This document shows, piece by piece, positions 16,439 to 24,937 of a DNA stretch of 32,876 nucleotides; positions within the stretch are counted from its first letter, which is position 1; each line of letters begins with the position of its first letter. The DNA is from Microcystis aeruginosa LEGE 91341 (GTDB lineage Bacteria; Cyanobacteriota; Cyanobacteriia; Cyanobacteriales; Microcystaceae), in the NCBI RefSeq assembly GCF_015206885.1, contig NZ_JADEXY010000037.1, forward strand, positions 1 through 32,876. The letters are read 5' to 3'. The position numbers were made by a program, and so were the translations under genes. Under the pieces are notes generated by a model that worked only from the letters and a program-made list of their open reading frames with translations, ran no database searches and had not been told where the DNA came from.

Positions 16439-17881
16439 ATGAGTGCAACCACCGTTAAAAACCTCGTTAACCAACCCTACAAGTACGGTTTCATCACCGA
16501 TATCGAATCGGAAACCATCCCTCGCGGTTTGAATGAGGAGATTATTCGCCTAATTTCAGCGAAAAAGAAGGAACCGGAATTCATGCTCGATTTTCGTCTC
16601 CGGGCCTATCATCAATGGCAAAAGATGACCGAACCCAGTTGGCCGCACGTTTCCTATCCTGCCATTGATTATCAAAATATTATCTACTACTCTGCACCCA
16701 AACAGAAAAAAGAAAAACTCAACAGTCTGGAAGAAGTTGACCCCACTTTAATCGAAACCTTTGAAAAATTAGGCATTCCCCTTTCGGAACAAAAACGCCT
16801 TTCTAATGTCGCTGTCGATGCTATCTTTGACAGCGTTTCTATCGCCACAACTTTTAAAGAAAAACTAGCAGAACAGGGGGTGATTTTCTGTTCTATCTCG
16901 GAAGCTTTACAGGAACATCCCGACCTAGTGCAGAAATATCTCGGCAGTGTCGTTCCCGTGGGTGATAATTATTTTGCCGCTCTTAATTCTGCCGTTTTTA
17001 GCGATGGTTCCTTTGTTTTTATCCCCAAAGGTGTCGCCTGTCCGATGGAATTGTCCACCTATTTTCGGATTAATAACGGTGAGACGGGACAATTTGAAAG
17101 AACTTTAATTGTCGCTGAAGAAGGGGCATCGGTAAGTTATTTAGAAGGTTGCACCGCTCCGATGTACGATAGTAATCAACTTCATGCCGCCGTCGTGGAA
17201 TTAGTCGCCCTCGATAATGCGGATATTAAATATTCGACGGTGCAAAATTGGTACGCTGGCGATGCCAATGGTAAGGGAGGTATTTATAATTTCGTCACTA
17301 AAAGGGGTCTGTGTAAAGGAGTTAATTCTAAGATTTCTTGGACGCAGGTGGAAACCGGTTCAGCTATTACTTGGAAGTATCCCAGTTGTGTCTTAGTTGG
17401 CGATAATTCCGTCGGGGAATTCTACTCAATTGCCCTAACTAATAACAAACAACAGGCCGATACAGGTACGAAAATGATTCACATTGGCCGCAACACCAAA
17501 AGTACGATTATTTCTAAGGGAATTTCTGCGGGTAACTCCCAAAATAGCTATCGCGGTTTAGTGAAAATGGGACCGAAAGCCAAGGGAGCAAGAAATTACT
17601 CCCAGTGTGATTCTATGCTGATTGGAGATAATGCCGAAGCTAACACTTTTCCCTATATTCAGGTGGATAACAATAGTGCCAAAGTAGAACACGAAGCTTC
17701 TACTTCTAAAATCGGTGAAGACCAATTATTCTACTTCGCACAACGGGGTATTTCCGAAGAAGATGCTGTCTCTATGTTAGTCAGTGGTTTCTGTAAGGAT
17801 GTCCTCAGTAAATTACCGATGGAATTCGCCGCCGAAGCTGATAAACTCCTCAGTCTCAAGCTAGAAGGAACCGTGGGATAA
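16439..17881 (+). CDS. sufB: Fe-S cluster assembly scaffold protein SufB
   Basis: SufB is the scaffold subunit of the SufBC2D complex, where sulfur from SufS and iron form a new cluster. I start at ATG 16439 (480 residues, the usual length), with the conserved early segment [20 protein letters not shown]. An upstream in-frame ATG at 16289 would add 50 residues, but that stretch contains the sufB promoter and both SufR operators. The protein has the parallel beta-helix core of the SufB/SufD family and conserved segments such as [30 protein letters not shown] and [10 protein letters not shown], the last containing the core cysteine thought to be used for cluster building. The C-terminus ([20 protein letters not shown]) interacts with SufC in known complexes. 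It heads the sufBCDS operon and is followed by a hairpin repeat before sufC. Confidence 0.96.
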   Translation: MSATTVKNLVNQPYKYGFITDIESETIPRGLNEEIIRLISAKKKEPEFMLDFRLRAYHQWQKMTEPSWPHVSYPAIDYQNIIYYSAPKQKKEKLNSLEEVDPTLIETFEKLGIPLSEQKRLSNVAVDAIFDSVSIATTFKEKLAEQGVIFCSISEALQEHPDLVQKYLGSVVPVGDNYFAALNSAVFSDGSFVFIPKGVACPMELSTYFRINNGETGQFERTLIVAEEGASVSYLEGCTAPMYDSNQLHAAVVELVALDNADIKYSTVQNWYAGDANGKGGIYNFVTKRGLCKGVNSKISWTQVETGSAITWKYPSCVLVGDNSVGEFYSIALTNNKQQADTGTKMIHIGRNTKSTIISKGISAGNSQNSYRGLVKMGPKAKGARNYSQCDSMLIGDNAEANTFPYIQVDNNSAKVEHEASTSKIGEDQLFYFAQRGISEEDAVSMLVSGFCKDVLSKLPMEFAAEADKLLSLKLEGTVG

Positions 17882-17893
17882 TCAGTAAAGTAG

Positions 17894-17922
17894 GGTGGGT
17901 TAGGCGATAGCCGTAACCCACC
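17894..17922. repeat. Hairpin repeat between sufB and sufC
   Basis: GGTGGGTTAGGC (17894-17905) pairs with GCC-G-TAACCCACC (17910-17922), giving a 12-bp stem with one bulged G and a GATA loop. A shorter copy of the same palindrome lies at 25968-25986. It is a dispersed cyanobacterial repeat that here sits inside the suf operon. Confidence 0.85.
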
Positions 17923-18004
17923 AAAAGCTAAGACAATTTATCCATCGATTGATGATTCGCCGTCAACCCAAAAAACTAATATTTTTGTTCTAGAAAAACA
18001 TCTC

Positions 18005-18775
18005 ATGAGTGAAGTAATTTTATCGGTAAAAAATCTGACCGCTAATATTGATGGAAACCAGATTCTTAAAGGAGTTAACCTCGAAATTAAAGCGGGTGAA
18101 ATCCACGCAATTATGGGACGCAATGGCTCAGGAAAAAGCACCTTTTCCAAAGTAATCGCCGGACATCCCGATTATGAAGTAACTGGGGGAGAAATAATTT
18201 ATCAAGGCGAAAACCTTTTAGACAAAGAACCCGATGAACGAGCGCTTATGGGTATCTTTCTTGCTTTCCAATATCCCCTAGAAATCCCCGGCGTTAGTAA
18301 CCTCGATTTTCTTCGCGTTGCCTATAATGCCCGACAAAAACATCTAGGCTCGGAAGAATTAGATAGTTTTGACTTTGAGGAATTAGTCGAGAAAAAACTA
18401 GAAGTTGTTCAGATGAATCCTAGCTTTCTTGGCAGAAGTTTAAACGAAGGTTTCTCCGGTGGTGAGAAAAAACGTAATGAAATCCTCCAAATGGCTTTAT
18501 TAGAACCCACTTTAGGAATTCTCGATGAAATTGACTCCGGTTTAGACATCGATGCTTTGCGAATTGTTGCCCAGGGAGTCAATCAATTAGCTACCCCCGA
18601 TAACGCTTTTTTACTTATCACTCACTACCAGCGTCTGCTCAACTACATTGAACCTGATGTTATTCATGTTATGTACGATGGGCGCATTGTCACCAGTGGC
18701 GGTAAAGAATTAGCCCTCGAATTAGAAAGAACTGGCTACGATTTCCTCGACGAACAATTATTAGCCGTTAAATAA
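18005..18775 (+). CDS. sufC: Fe-S cluster assembly ATPase SufC
   Basis: SufC is the ABC-type ATPase that dimerises on SufB and SufD and drives the conformational change needed for cluster assembly. The 256-residue protein has every ABC motif: Walker [10 protein letters not shown] (38-46), a Q-loop near [10 protein letters not shown], signature FSGGEKKR (150-157), Walker B with catalytic glutamate ILDEID (172-177), and the H-loop ITHY (H207). The [16 protein letters not shown] insertion and the SGLDIDALR region are typical of SufC. The ATG at 18005 lies 123 bases after sufB, past the hairpin repeat. The next gene, sufD, is 198 bases away, past a heptamer array, which is unusually loose spacing for an operon encoding one complex. 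Confidence 0.97.
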   Translation: MSEVILSVKNLTANIDGNQILKGVNLEIKAGEIHAIMGRNGSGKSTFSKVIAGHPDYEVTGGEIIYQGENLLDKEPDERALMGIFLAFQYPLEIPGVSNLDFLRVAYNARQKHLGSEELDSFDFEELVEKKLEVVQMNPSFLGRSLNEGFSGGEKKRNEILQMALLEPTLGILDEIDSGLDIDALRIVAQGVNQLATPDNAFLLITHYQRLLNYIEPDVIHVMYDGRIVTSGGKELALELERTGYDFLDEQLLAVK

Positions 18776-18782
18776 TCTAGCT

Positions 18783-18880
18783 ATCAGTTATCACTTATCA
18801 GTTATCAGTTACCAGTTACCAGTTACCAGTTACCAGTTACCAGTTACCAGTTACCAGTTACCAGTTATCAGTTATCAGTA
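18783..18880. repeat. Heptamer tandem array between sufC and sufD
   Basis: Fourteen contiguous 7-base units are present: ATCAGTT-type units at both ends and eight identical ACCAGTT units at 18811-18866. One left unit (18790-18796) reads ATCACTT and the last (18874-18880) reads ATCAGTA. The identity of the central units points to recent slippage expansion, so copy number probably varies among strains. Confidence 0.9.
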
Positions 18881-18916
18881 GTCAGGAGATTATTTTTACT
18901 TATTCTCCCCTCTCCC

Positions 18917-18952
18917 CAATTCATAATTCATAATTTATAATTCATAATTCCC
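18917..18952. repeat. ATTCATA heptamer array upstream of sufD
   Basis: There are about four to five ATTCATA-type units, one degenerate as TTTATAA. It is the complement of the GAATTAT arrays near 6640, 6690 and 7200, and ends about 22 bases before the sufD start. Confidence 0.85.
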
Positions 18953-18973
18953 ACACCCCACCCCCTCCTACCA

Positions 18974-20299
18974 ATGACAGCCATAATCACGAAACCTGAA
19001 CAATCAGGAGAATTATTGTTAAAATTGTCTCGCGAAACGGTTCCCACCATCGATAACGGTAAAATTCTCGAATTAAGAGAATCGGGAGCCAGTAAAGCTC
19101 AAGAATTAGCCATCCCGGGCAGAAAAGATGAAGAATGGCAATTCACCGATTTAAGTCAACTCTGGGCGATCGATTTTCGCGCCCCCCAAACCGTTACAAT
19201 CGATAAAAATGCCTTAGCTGTTTTTTTACTGCCCGAAGCCAAAAACAGCCGGTTAGTCTTCGTTAACGGCATTTATCAGCCTGAATTGTCCGATATCTCC
19301 GCTTTACCCCCCGGTGTCAGCGTCGGCAATCTCGCCAATGCACAAAAAGATGTTCTTGTCAACTATCTAGGGAAAGAAAAAACCCCCGAATTTTTTACCG
19401 CACTCAACCAAGCTGGTTTAAGCGATGTCGCAGTAATTCACGTCACCGCTAACACCGTCGTCACAACTCCCATACATCTCCTATTTATCACCGTTGTGGA
19501 GGAAATTCCCCGCTTTTATCAGCCCCATAGCCTCATCGTGGCGGAAACAGGAGCTAGTGTCAATATTATCGAGAATTACGGGGCTTTAGCCGAACATTGC
19601 TCCGATTTACCCGTAAATTACTCTTATTTCACCAACGCTGTCACGGAAATTTACCTCGAAGCCAACGCCGAGGTCATCCATACCAGAGTACAACGGGAAT
19701 CGGGAGATGGTTTTCATATCGGACGCACGATAATTGAACAAGGGCGCGATAGCCGTTACACTCTTAACGAGATAAATCTAGGAGCTAAACTCTGCCGTCA
19801 TAACCTCGATATCCTGCAAAAAGGAGAACAAACCGAGACAAATCTGCACGGATTAGCCATGATTACCGGACAACAAACCGCCGATACCCACAGCGCCATC
19901 TATCTCAACCATCCCCACGGTATCAGCAACCAACTGCATAAATGTATCGTTGATGGTAGCGCTCACGCCATCTTTAATGGTAAAGTGTTTGTTCCCAAAC
20001 CTGCCCAATTAACCAACGCCTCCCAGTTAAATCGGAATTTGCTAATTTCTAACAAGGCAAGAGTCAACACCAAACCGGAATTACAAATTACCGCCGATAA
20101 CGTCAAATGTTCCCACGGGGCAACCATTAGCCAACTGGAAGCCGATGATTTATTCTATCTGCAAAGCCGGGGCTTAAGCGCCGACACCGCCCGCAGTTTG
20201 TTAATTGATGCTTTCTCGGCCGAGATTTTAGCTAAAATTCCTCTAGAATCCCTCCGCCAAAGATTGGGGCAATGTGTCGCCTGTCGCAGTGTGGAATAA
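18974..20299 (+). CDS. sufD: Fe-S cluster assembly protein SufD
   Basis: SufD pairs with SufB in the SufBC2D scaffold and is needed for iron acquisition by the complex. It has 441 residues. The N-terminal helical part contains IPGRKDEEWQFTDLSQLW, the segment that precedes the beta-helix in SufD. The beta-helix core follows with HSLIVAETGASVNIIENYG and GLAMITGQQTADTHSAIYL. The C-terminal family signature includes TKPELQITADNVKCSHGATI and LEADDLFYLQSRGLSADTAR. The histidine in KCSHGAT is the residue implicated, with SufB's cysteine, in cluster building. The ATG at 18974 is close behind repeat DNA with little room for a normal leader (CCTCC precedes it), so translation may depend on a weak site. 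sufS follows after 55 bases. Confidence 0.95.
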   Translation: MTAIITKPEQSGELLLKLSRETVPTIDNGKILELRESGASKAQELAIPGRKDEEWQFTDLSQLWAIDFRAPQTVTIDKNALAVFLLPEAKNSRLVFVNGIYQPELSDISALPPGVSVGNLANAQKDVLVNYLGKEKTPEFFTALNQAGLSDVAVIHVTANTVVTTPIHLLFITVVEEIPRFYQPHSLIVAETGASVNIIENYGALAEHCSDLPVNYSYFTNAVTEIYLEANAEVIHTRVQRESGDGFHIGRTIIEQGRDSRYTLNEINLGAKLCRHNLDILQKGEQTETNLHGLAMITGQQTADTHSAIYLNHPHGISNQLHKCIVDGSAHAIFNGKVFVPKPAQLTNASQLNRNLLISNKARVNTKPELQITADNVKCSHGATISQLEADDLFYLQSRGLSADTARSLLIDAFSAEILAKIPLESLRQRLGQCVACRSVE

Positions 20300-20354
20300 C
20301 TCTACCGGGGTGGGTGTCAACCTGCCCAAAGTACCCCTCTGACTCCTGACTAAA

Positions 20355-21617
20355 ATGACAATTATCCAAGAAAAAACCCTCGCCCAAAAAGTCCGCGCCG
20401 ATTTCCCTATCCTCCATCAAACCGTACACGATAAACCCCTTATCTATCTCGATAGTGCCGCCACTTCCCAAAAACCGATTCAAGTATTAGAAACCCTGCG
20501 AAACTATTACGAAAAAGATAACGCCAATGTGCATCGGGGGGCGCATACTTTAAGTGTGCGGGCAACGGAAGCCTACGAAGGAGCCAGAGATAAGGTGGCT
20601 AGGTTTATTAATGCCGCTTCTCGTCAGGAAATTGTCTATACTCGCAACGCCACGGAAGCGATTAATTTAGTCGCCTACAGTTGGGCATTAAATACCCTGA
20701 AAGCAGGGGATGAAATTATTCTCTCGGTGATGGAACACCACAGCAATTTAATCCCCTGGCAAATTGTCTGCCAAAAGACGGGGGCGGTGATTAAATATGT
20801 GCAGTTAACCAGCGAAGAAAGCTTTGATTTAGAACAATATAAATCCTTGTTATCTGAGAAAACTAAATTAGTTGCTGTCCTCCATGTTTCCAATACATTA
20901 GGCTGTATTAATCCCGTTGCCGAAATAGTCAGCCTTGCCCATCAAGTCGGGGCAAAAGTATTAATTGATGCCTGTCAAAGTGTCCCCCATTTAGCCATTG
21001 ATGTGCAGTCCATAGATTGTGATTGGTTGGTGGCTAGTGGTCATAAAATGTGCGCCCCCACCGGCATTGGATTTTTGTACGGCAAAGAGGCTATTTTAGA
21101 GGCAATGCCGCCCTTTTTTGGTGGTGGCGAAATGATTGCAGAAGTCTATTTAGACCATTTTACTTGTGCCGAACTGCCCCACAAATTTGAAGCGGGAACC
21201 CCCGCTATCGGCGAAGCGATTGCCCTCGGTGCTGCGGTAGAATATTTGATGGGTTTAGGTATGGATAATATTCATGCCTACGAAGAAGAATTAACCGCCC
21301 ATTTGTTCAAAAAATTAGGAGAAATTGAGGGTTTAAGAATTTACGGGCCATCACCTAGTTTAACGGGCCAAGGTCGGGCTAGTTTAGCCGCCTTTAATGT
21401 GGAAGGGATTCATGCTAGTGATTTAGCTACTTTATTAGACCACGAAGGAATCGCTATTCGTTCTGGTCATCACTGTACCCAACCTCTACACCGCCTTTTT
21501 GATGCTTCTGGCAGCGCGCGGGCAAGTCTATATTTTTATAATACCCGCGAAGAAATTGATAGCTTTATTGTCGCCCTACAGGAAACTATCGATTTCTTTG
21601 CCAATTGTTTTTCTTAG
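20355..21617 (+). CDS. sufS: Group II cysteine desulfurase SufS
   Basis: SufS is a PLP enzyme that takes sulfur from L-cysteine, holds it as a persulfide and hands it to the SufBCD scaffold, normally by way of SufE. The 420-residue protein has the [11 protein letters not shown] opening (31-41), the conserved [11 protein letters not shown]129 in [10 protein letters not shown], the Schiff-base lysine K231 in [14 protein letters not shown], and the active-site cysteine C374 in [10 protein letters not shown]. The RxGHHC form marks group II (SufS/CsdA), not IscS. It is the last gene of sufBCDS. No sufE is in the window, so the acceptor must be encoded elsewhere. A pseudouridine synthase begins 33 bases later and may be co-transcribed. 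Confidence 0.97.
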   Translation: MTIIQEKTLAQKVRADFPILHQTVHDKPLIYLDSAATSQKPIQVLETLRNYYEKDNANVHRGAHTLSVRATEAYEGARDKVARFINAASRQEIVYTRNATEAINLVAYSWALNTLKAGDEIILSVMEHHSNLIPWQIVCQKTGAVIKYVQLTSEESFDLEQYKSLLSEKTKLVAVLHVSNTLGCINPVAEIVSLAHQVGAKVLIDACQSVPHLAIDVQSIDCDWLVASGHKMCAPTGIGFLYGKEAILEAMPPFFGGGEMIAEVYLDHFTCAELPHKFEAGTPAIGEAIALGAAVEYLMGLGMDNIHAYEEELTAHLFKKLGEIEGLRIYGPSPSLTGQGRASLAAFNVEGIHASDLATLLDHEGIAIRSGHHCTQPLHRLFDASGSARASLYFYNTREEIDSFIVALQETIDFFANCFS

Positions 21618-21650
21618 GGGTATCTCTGGCCCCTTTCCTGTTCTTAAAGA

Positions 21651-23156
21651 GTGAAGGAAGTTACTTATTATTATCAAGGAATTTGTCCTGAAACGGGCGA
21701 GTTATTGCGCTTGCCCCGCACTCTTTTGGCTGAAAAAATCGCCCAAGATTTGATGACAACTATCACCAATCCTGAAGGCAAAATGTATGGGATTTTATTA
21801 GGAGAAAATGCTGCTGGCGAAATAGAAATTTTAAAAGCTTTTTCTGGACAGGGGGAAGCCACCGGCTGGGTTCCGTCCCTAGTGGGGAGAGAAAAAATTG
21901 TGCTGGAAGAAAAGCGAGTTTTGCAACTTTTAGAAACAATTAAACAGGAAATTATCACCCTGCAATCAATCCCAGAACATAATTTATATCGACTCAATCA
22001 AGCAAATTTTGAGCGCAAAATACAAGCTTTACAGCAACAACATCAAAGCAATAAACAGGAACGAGATAGATTAAGAAATTTAGGTAATTTAAAGCCAGAA
22101 GAATTAGAAAATTTAAATAATCTCAGTCGTCAGGAAAAAAGAGCAAGAAAGCAATTAAAACAGGAACAAAAACCAGTTTTAGAACCCTTAATTGAGAAAA
22201 TAAACTTAGCAAATCAGAGAATTATTGAACTTAAGCAACAGCGTAGGAACCTCTCCAAACAGTTACAGGAATTGCTGTATCAATCCTACTGTTTAAATAA
22301 CTTTTCTGGACAATCTCTCTCCTTGGCTAAATTGATGGGCAGTAATTTGTTACCGACGGGAACAGGGGAATGTTGCGCCCCAAAATTATTAAATTATGCC
22401 GCCATGAAAGGATTAAAACCCATCGCTATGGCCGAATTTTGGTGGGGAGAATCGAGTCGAGATAGAAAACAGGGAGAATTTTATGGCGCTTGTCAAGAAA
22501 GATGTCAACCTCTCATGGGTTTTTTACTCTCCGGTTTACGTTCATCCCTAGAAATTATCTACGAAGACGAGGGAATAATTGCTATTAATAAACCTGCGGG
22601 ATTATTATCGGTAGCAGGACGTTATCAAGATAGTCAAGATGCTGTGGTTAATCGGTTTCGTCGTCAGGGAAAAAATCTCATTCCCGTTCATCGTTTAGAT
22701 AGAGAAACTTCTGGTATATTATTACTAGCTAAAAGTTTAGATATTTATCGTTGTTTATCCCAACAATTTCAACGGCGAGAAGTGGAGAAAATCTACGAAG
22801 CTATATTATCAGAAATTGTTGAGCGAGAATCGGGTATAATTGACCTACCTCTCTGGGGAAATCCGCAAAATCGCCCCTATCAAACTGTGGACTGGCAAAG
22901 AGGAAAAGCTAGTCAAACCTATTTTAAAGTTATCGGTAAAGAAGGCAATTATTCTCGCCTCGAATTTATTCCCTACACGGGAAGAACTCATCAAATTCGC
23001 GTTCATAGTCAAGCGGGATTAGGGATAGGAATTTTAGGCGATTTTTTGTATAATGGTAAGCAGTCCGACCGTTTATACCTACACGCTAAACAATTATCTT
23101 TTCGTCATCCTCAGACCGAAACTAAAATTAATCTAATCATTCCCACTCCCTTTTGA
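21651..23156 (+). CDS. RluA-family pseudouridine synthase with a long N-terminal extension
   Basis: The last ~200 residues form an RluA-type pseudouridine synthase, which isomerises uridine in rRNA or tRNA. The catalytic segment is HRLDRETSGILLLAKS with D350, preceded by INKPAGLLSVAG and followed by IPYTGRTHQIRVHSQAGLGI. The first 300 residues are extra compared with RluA itself (about 220 residues in all). They hold a short N-terminal domain (1-75), a charged coiled coil (~85-215), and a compact segment with PTGTGECCAPKLLNY (C241, C242), AMAEFWWGESS and a YGACQERCQ pair (C281, C285). Its cysteine spacing suggests metal binding. Similar extended RluA proteins occur in other bacteria. The start is GTG 21651. 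It lies 33 bases after sufS in the same direction. Target RNA and site are unknown. Confidence 0.85.
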   Translation: MKEVTYYYQGICPETGELLRLPRTLLAEKIAQDLMTTITNPEGKMYGILLGENAAGEIEILKAFSGQGEATGWVPSLVGREKIVLEEKRVLQLLETIKQEIITLQSIPEHNLYRLNQANFERKIQALQQQHQSNKQERDRLRNLGNLKPEELENLNNLSRQEKRARKQLKQEQKPVLEPLIEKINLANQRIIELKQQRRNLSKQLQELLYQSYCLNNFSGQSLSLAKLMGSNLLPTGTGECCAPKLLNYAAMKGLKPIAMAEFWWGESSRDRKQGEFYGACQERCQPLMGFLLSGLRSSLEIIYEDEGIIAINKPAGLLSVAGRYQDSQDAVVNRFRRQGKNLIPVHRLDRETSGILLLAKSLDIYRCLSQQFQRREVEKIYEAILSEIVERESGIIDLPLWGNPQNRPYQTVDWQRGKASQTYFKVIGKEGNYSRLEFIPYTGRTHQIRVHSQAGLGIGILGDFLYNGKQSDRLYLHAKQLSFRHPQTETKINLIIPTPF

Positions 23157-23182
23157 GAGCGATAATTGCTAACGGACAAAAA

Positions 23183-23218
23183 ATAGATATGACATCATCT
23201 ATTGTAGTAGATATCTAT
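23183..23218. promoter_or_regulatory. Possible operator of the antitoxin gene
   Basis: An 8-bp perfect inverted repeat, ATAGATAT (23183-23190) and ATATCTAT (23211-23218), has a 20-base spacer and lies about 92 bases before the antitoxin start. RHH antitoxins usually bind palindromes upstream of their own gene. The AT-rich sequence makes a chance match possible. Confidence 0.3.
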
Positions 23219-23309
23219 GGGGGAAGTTCAGATATATATAAAAAACTGGCGGTTAGGATTCACGACGGTTTTAGTAATGTATAATGTTATGTATATATTT
23301 CAACTGGCT

Positions 23310-23665
23310 ATGGTCAGCAAAATCCGCAAGCAAATTTATATCGAAGCCGAGCAGAATAATTTACTGAAAGAGAAGGCCCGACAGACGGGACTGAGTGAGG
23401 CCGAGATCATCCGACAGGCGATTGACCAACACATAATTTCCCTCAACGTCTCGACTCTTCGGCGTAGCTCAGAGGCCACTTCGCTCGACGTTGACCCGTT
23501 CGGCTGAGCTCACGGCCGAAGCCTGAGCAAAGCCGAAGGGTCAACTCTCCCACCCCGAACTTGAGCGCTTGGGAGCGAGAAAAGGCCTTTATCGCCAGTC
23601 TCGAAAACCGCCCATCACAACCGGGAAAAAGGGATTGGCAAAGGGAGGATCTCTATGAGCGATAG
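23310..23665 (+). pseudogene. Ribbon-helix-helix antitoxin (VapB-like), interrupted by a repeat insertion
   Basis: From ATG 23310 the protein begins as a small ribbon-helix-helix antitoxin (MVSKIRKQIYIEAEQNNLLK, then EKARQTGLSEAEIIRQAIDQ). After codon 46 it runs into foreign sequence and stops at 23505-23507. The proper C-terminus reappears in another frame from about 23561 (LSAWEREKAFIASL, then RDWQREDLYER) and ends at TAG 23663-23665. Removing the 98 bases between the two TCAAC copies (23443 and 23541) restores one uninterrupted 85-residue frame. The restored gene overlaps the toxin ATG at 23655 by 11 bases, the normal arrangement in vapBC-like modules. An in-frame ATG farther upstream (23217) adds residues that look unrelated. 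The truncated product keeps the DNA-binding half but has lost its toxin-binding tail. Confidence 0.85.
23443..23545. repeat. REP-like palindromic insertion inside the antitoxin gene
   Basis: The insert is flanked by TCAAC at 23443-23447 and 23541-23545, a possible 5-base target duplication. Its right half is an imperfect palindrome: TTGACCCG-TTCGGCT-GAGCTCA (23491-23512) against its complement at 23524-23544. A related half-copy (CTTCGGCGTAGCTCA, 23457-23471) lies to the left. It is GC-rich in AT-rich surroundings, encodes nothing, and resembles a bacterial REP/BIME element more than an insertion sequence. Confidence 0.75.
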
Positions 23666-23756
23666 AGTCCTGCTCGATACCCGACACCCTGCCCCCACGA
23701 AAAACTTTTTGCCGCAAACCCTATCTAGAAGAAGCCGAATTTTGTTCAAAAGTTAA
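23655..23756 (+). pseudogene. VapC-like PIN toxin remnant
   Basis: The frame opens MSDRVLLDT, the usual start of a PIN-domain toxin in which the aspartate of LLDT is the first catalytic acid. From codon 10 the sequence changes abruptly to unrelated residues and stops after 33 codons at 23754-23756. The remaining catalytic acids and more than 100 residues are missing, so no toxin can be made. The 3' part overlaps the opposite-strand frameshifted gene. The break near 23682-23720 is therefore probably a deletion junction. Confidence 0.7.
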
Positions 23757-24058
23757 CTCCTCTAATACTTCCGTAACCAACTTGCCGTTGGCTAAACGCT
23801 TTAAACTTCTAATCTGAATATTTACTTGGGGAGTTTCTTCTAACTGTTGGATCAAAAATCTGCATATTTGATTATTGCCTCACGCGCCGCATTTTTTTTA
23901 GTCCAAACTTGCGCCATTTCTAACCTATTAGTAACCCCAATAAACTCCTCTCCTTCCCCATCTAAACTATGATTAGCCGCATAGGTATTAGCAGTAGGAC
24001 ACAACAATAAAACATAGCCTAAATGTCCTTTTGTTGCTGTGCCAAATCCTTTAGCCAT
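23721..24058 (-). pseudogene. 114-residue protein of unknown function, frameshifted at an A5 run
   Basis: From ATG 24058 (MAKGFGTATKGHLGYVLLLC), with GAGGGTG 7 bases upstream, the frame stops at TGA 23852-23854. Directly beyond, another frame continues protein-like sequence (LIQQLEETPQVNIQIRSLKR, then LANGKLVTEVLEEL) to TAG at 23721-23723. One extra A in the run 23854-23858 (five A on the plus strand, T on the coding strand) would join them into about 112 residues from this ATG (114 from the TTG at 24064). I do not recognise the family. The gene begins 12 bases after the transglutaminase gene, so it is probably the last member of that operon. Either the strain carries a recent single-base deletion or the run was miscalled. 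The C-terminal half may also be made by slippage. Confidence 0.65.
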
Positions 24059-24070
24059 AAACAATCACCC

Positions 24071-24937
24071 TCAAGATAACAAATCGAGCGCAATTGTCGA
24101 TGATAGCTGAGATTCTATCACTTGATGACCGAGACTAACCGGCCGAGCATTTCCCTCTACTGGGGCGCAATAACGGGGAATTGGGCTAGAAACGAGGCTA
24201 ATATGACGGTCACTCACCGCTAATCCATGGGTAGGATCATAACCTTTCCAGCCGCCCCCCGGCAAATACACCTCTACCCAAGCGTGTAAATGTCTTTCTT
24301 CTTGGTCTGAATCCCCTTCTTGATAGCCACTGACAAAACGGGAAGCTAATCCCACACAGCGACACACATCCATAAATAAAACCACAAAATCGCGACAGGA
24401 ACCCTGCTTATTTTTCCAAGTGTTTCCGGGTAGGTAGGGTTCCCCGGTAAGACGAATAATTTGCTGACAATTTCGGTAAATTTTGTCATTGAGATTAAAC
24501 AGGAAAGATAGCACCTGTCCTTCAGTTTCCTGCATAATTTCTTGGGCTAATGCTGCCACATCAGGGTTATTATTTAACCCATAAAATTGTCTGTAGGGTT
24601 GTAATTGACTGTGGAGAGAAATGGGATAATCAAAGGGTAAACAGGTCGCCCAAGGTTCCAATAAATACTGAAAAGGATTAACCCCATGAGTTTCTACTTC
24701 ACTGACCACATCAATCAATAATTCTTCCGTCGGTTGATTAAACCAAATTTGTAAACAAGAATTGCCATCGAGGTCGATAATATTAGTTATTGTTAAAGGT
24801 TCTGGGTTAATTTTGAGGGTAAACTCTCGCAAAGTTTGCCCACCATCGGATTTTGGTCGCAAGCGCAGCAGATGGGGCGATAAAATCACGGGTTGATTAT
24901 AGAAATAGTTGGTTTGATGCCGAATGTGATAACGCAT
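24071..24937 (-). CDS. Transglutaminase-like cysteine peptidase
   Basis: The 288-residue protein combines the bacterial transglutaminase N-terminal beta domain (MRYHIRHQTNYFYNQPV; SPHLLRLRP) with a papain-like transglutaminase core. The catalytic triad is visible: C181 in QGSCRDFVVLFMDVCR, H218 in HLHAWVEVYLPGGGW, and D234 in YDPTHG. Such proteins are predicted to be peptidases or amide-bond exchangers. In this cassette they accompany an ATP-grasp ligase and an alpha-E protein, suggesting turnover or processing of a ligated peptide. Its ATG shares one base with the alpha-E stop codon (TAATG at 24935-24939), so the two are translationally coupled. No signal peptide is seen, so it probably acts in the cytoplasm. 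The substrate is unknown. Confidence 0.9.
   Translation of the reverse strand: MRYHIRHQTNYFYNQPVILSPHLLRLRPKSDGGQTLREFTLKINPEPLTITNIIDLDGNSCLQIWFNQPTEELLIDVVSEVETHGVNPFQYLLEPWATCLPFDYPISLHSQLQPYRQFYGLNNNPDVAALAQEIMQETEGQVLSFLFNLNDKIYRNCQQIIRLTGEPYLPGNTWKNKQGSCRDFVVLFMDVCRCVGLASRFVSGYQEGDSDQEERHLHAWVEVYLPGGGWKGYDPTHGLAVSDRHISLVSSPIPRYCAPVEGNARPVSLGHQVIESQLSSTIALDLLS

Noticed and set aside
18783-18952. Possible CRISPR array between sufC and sufD
   Set aside because: The repeats are contiguous heptamers without unique spacers, so this is a simple tandem repeat and no cas gene is nearby.
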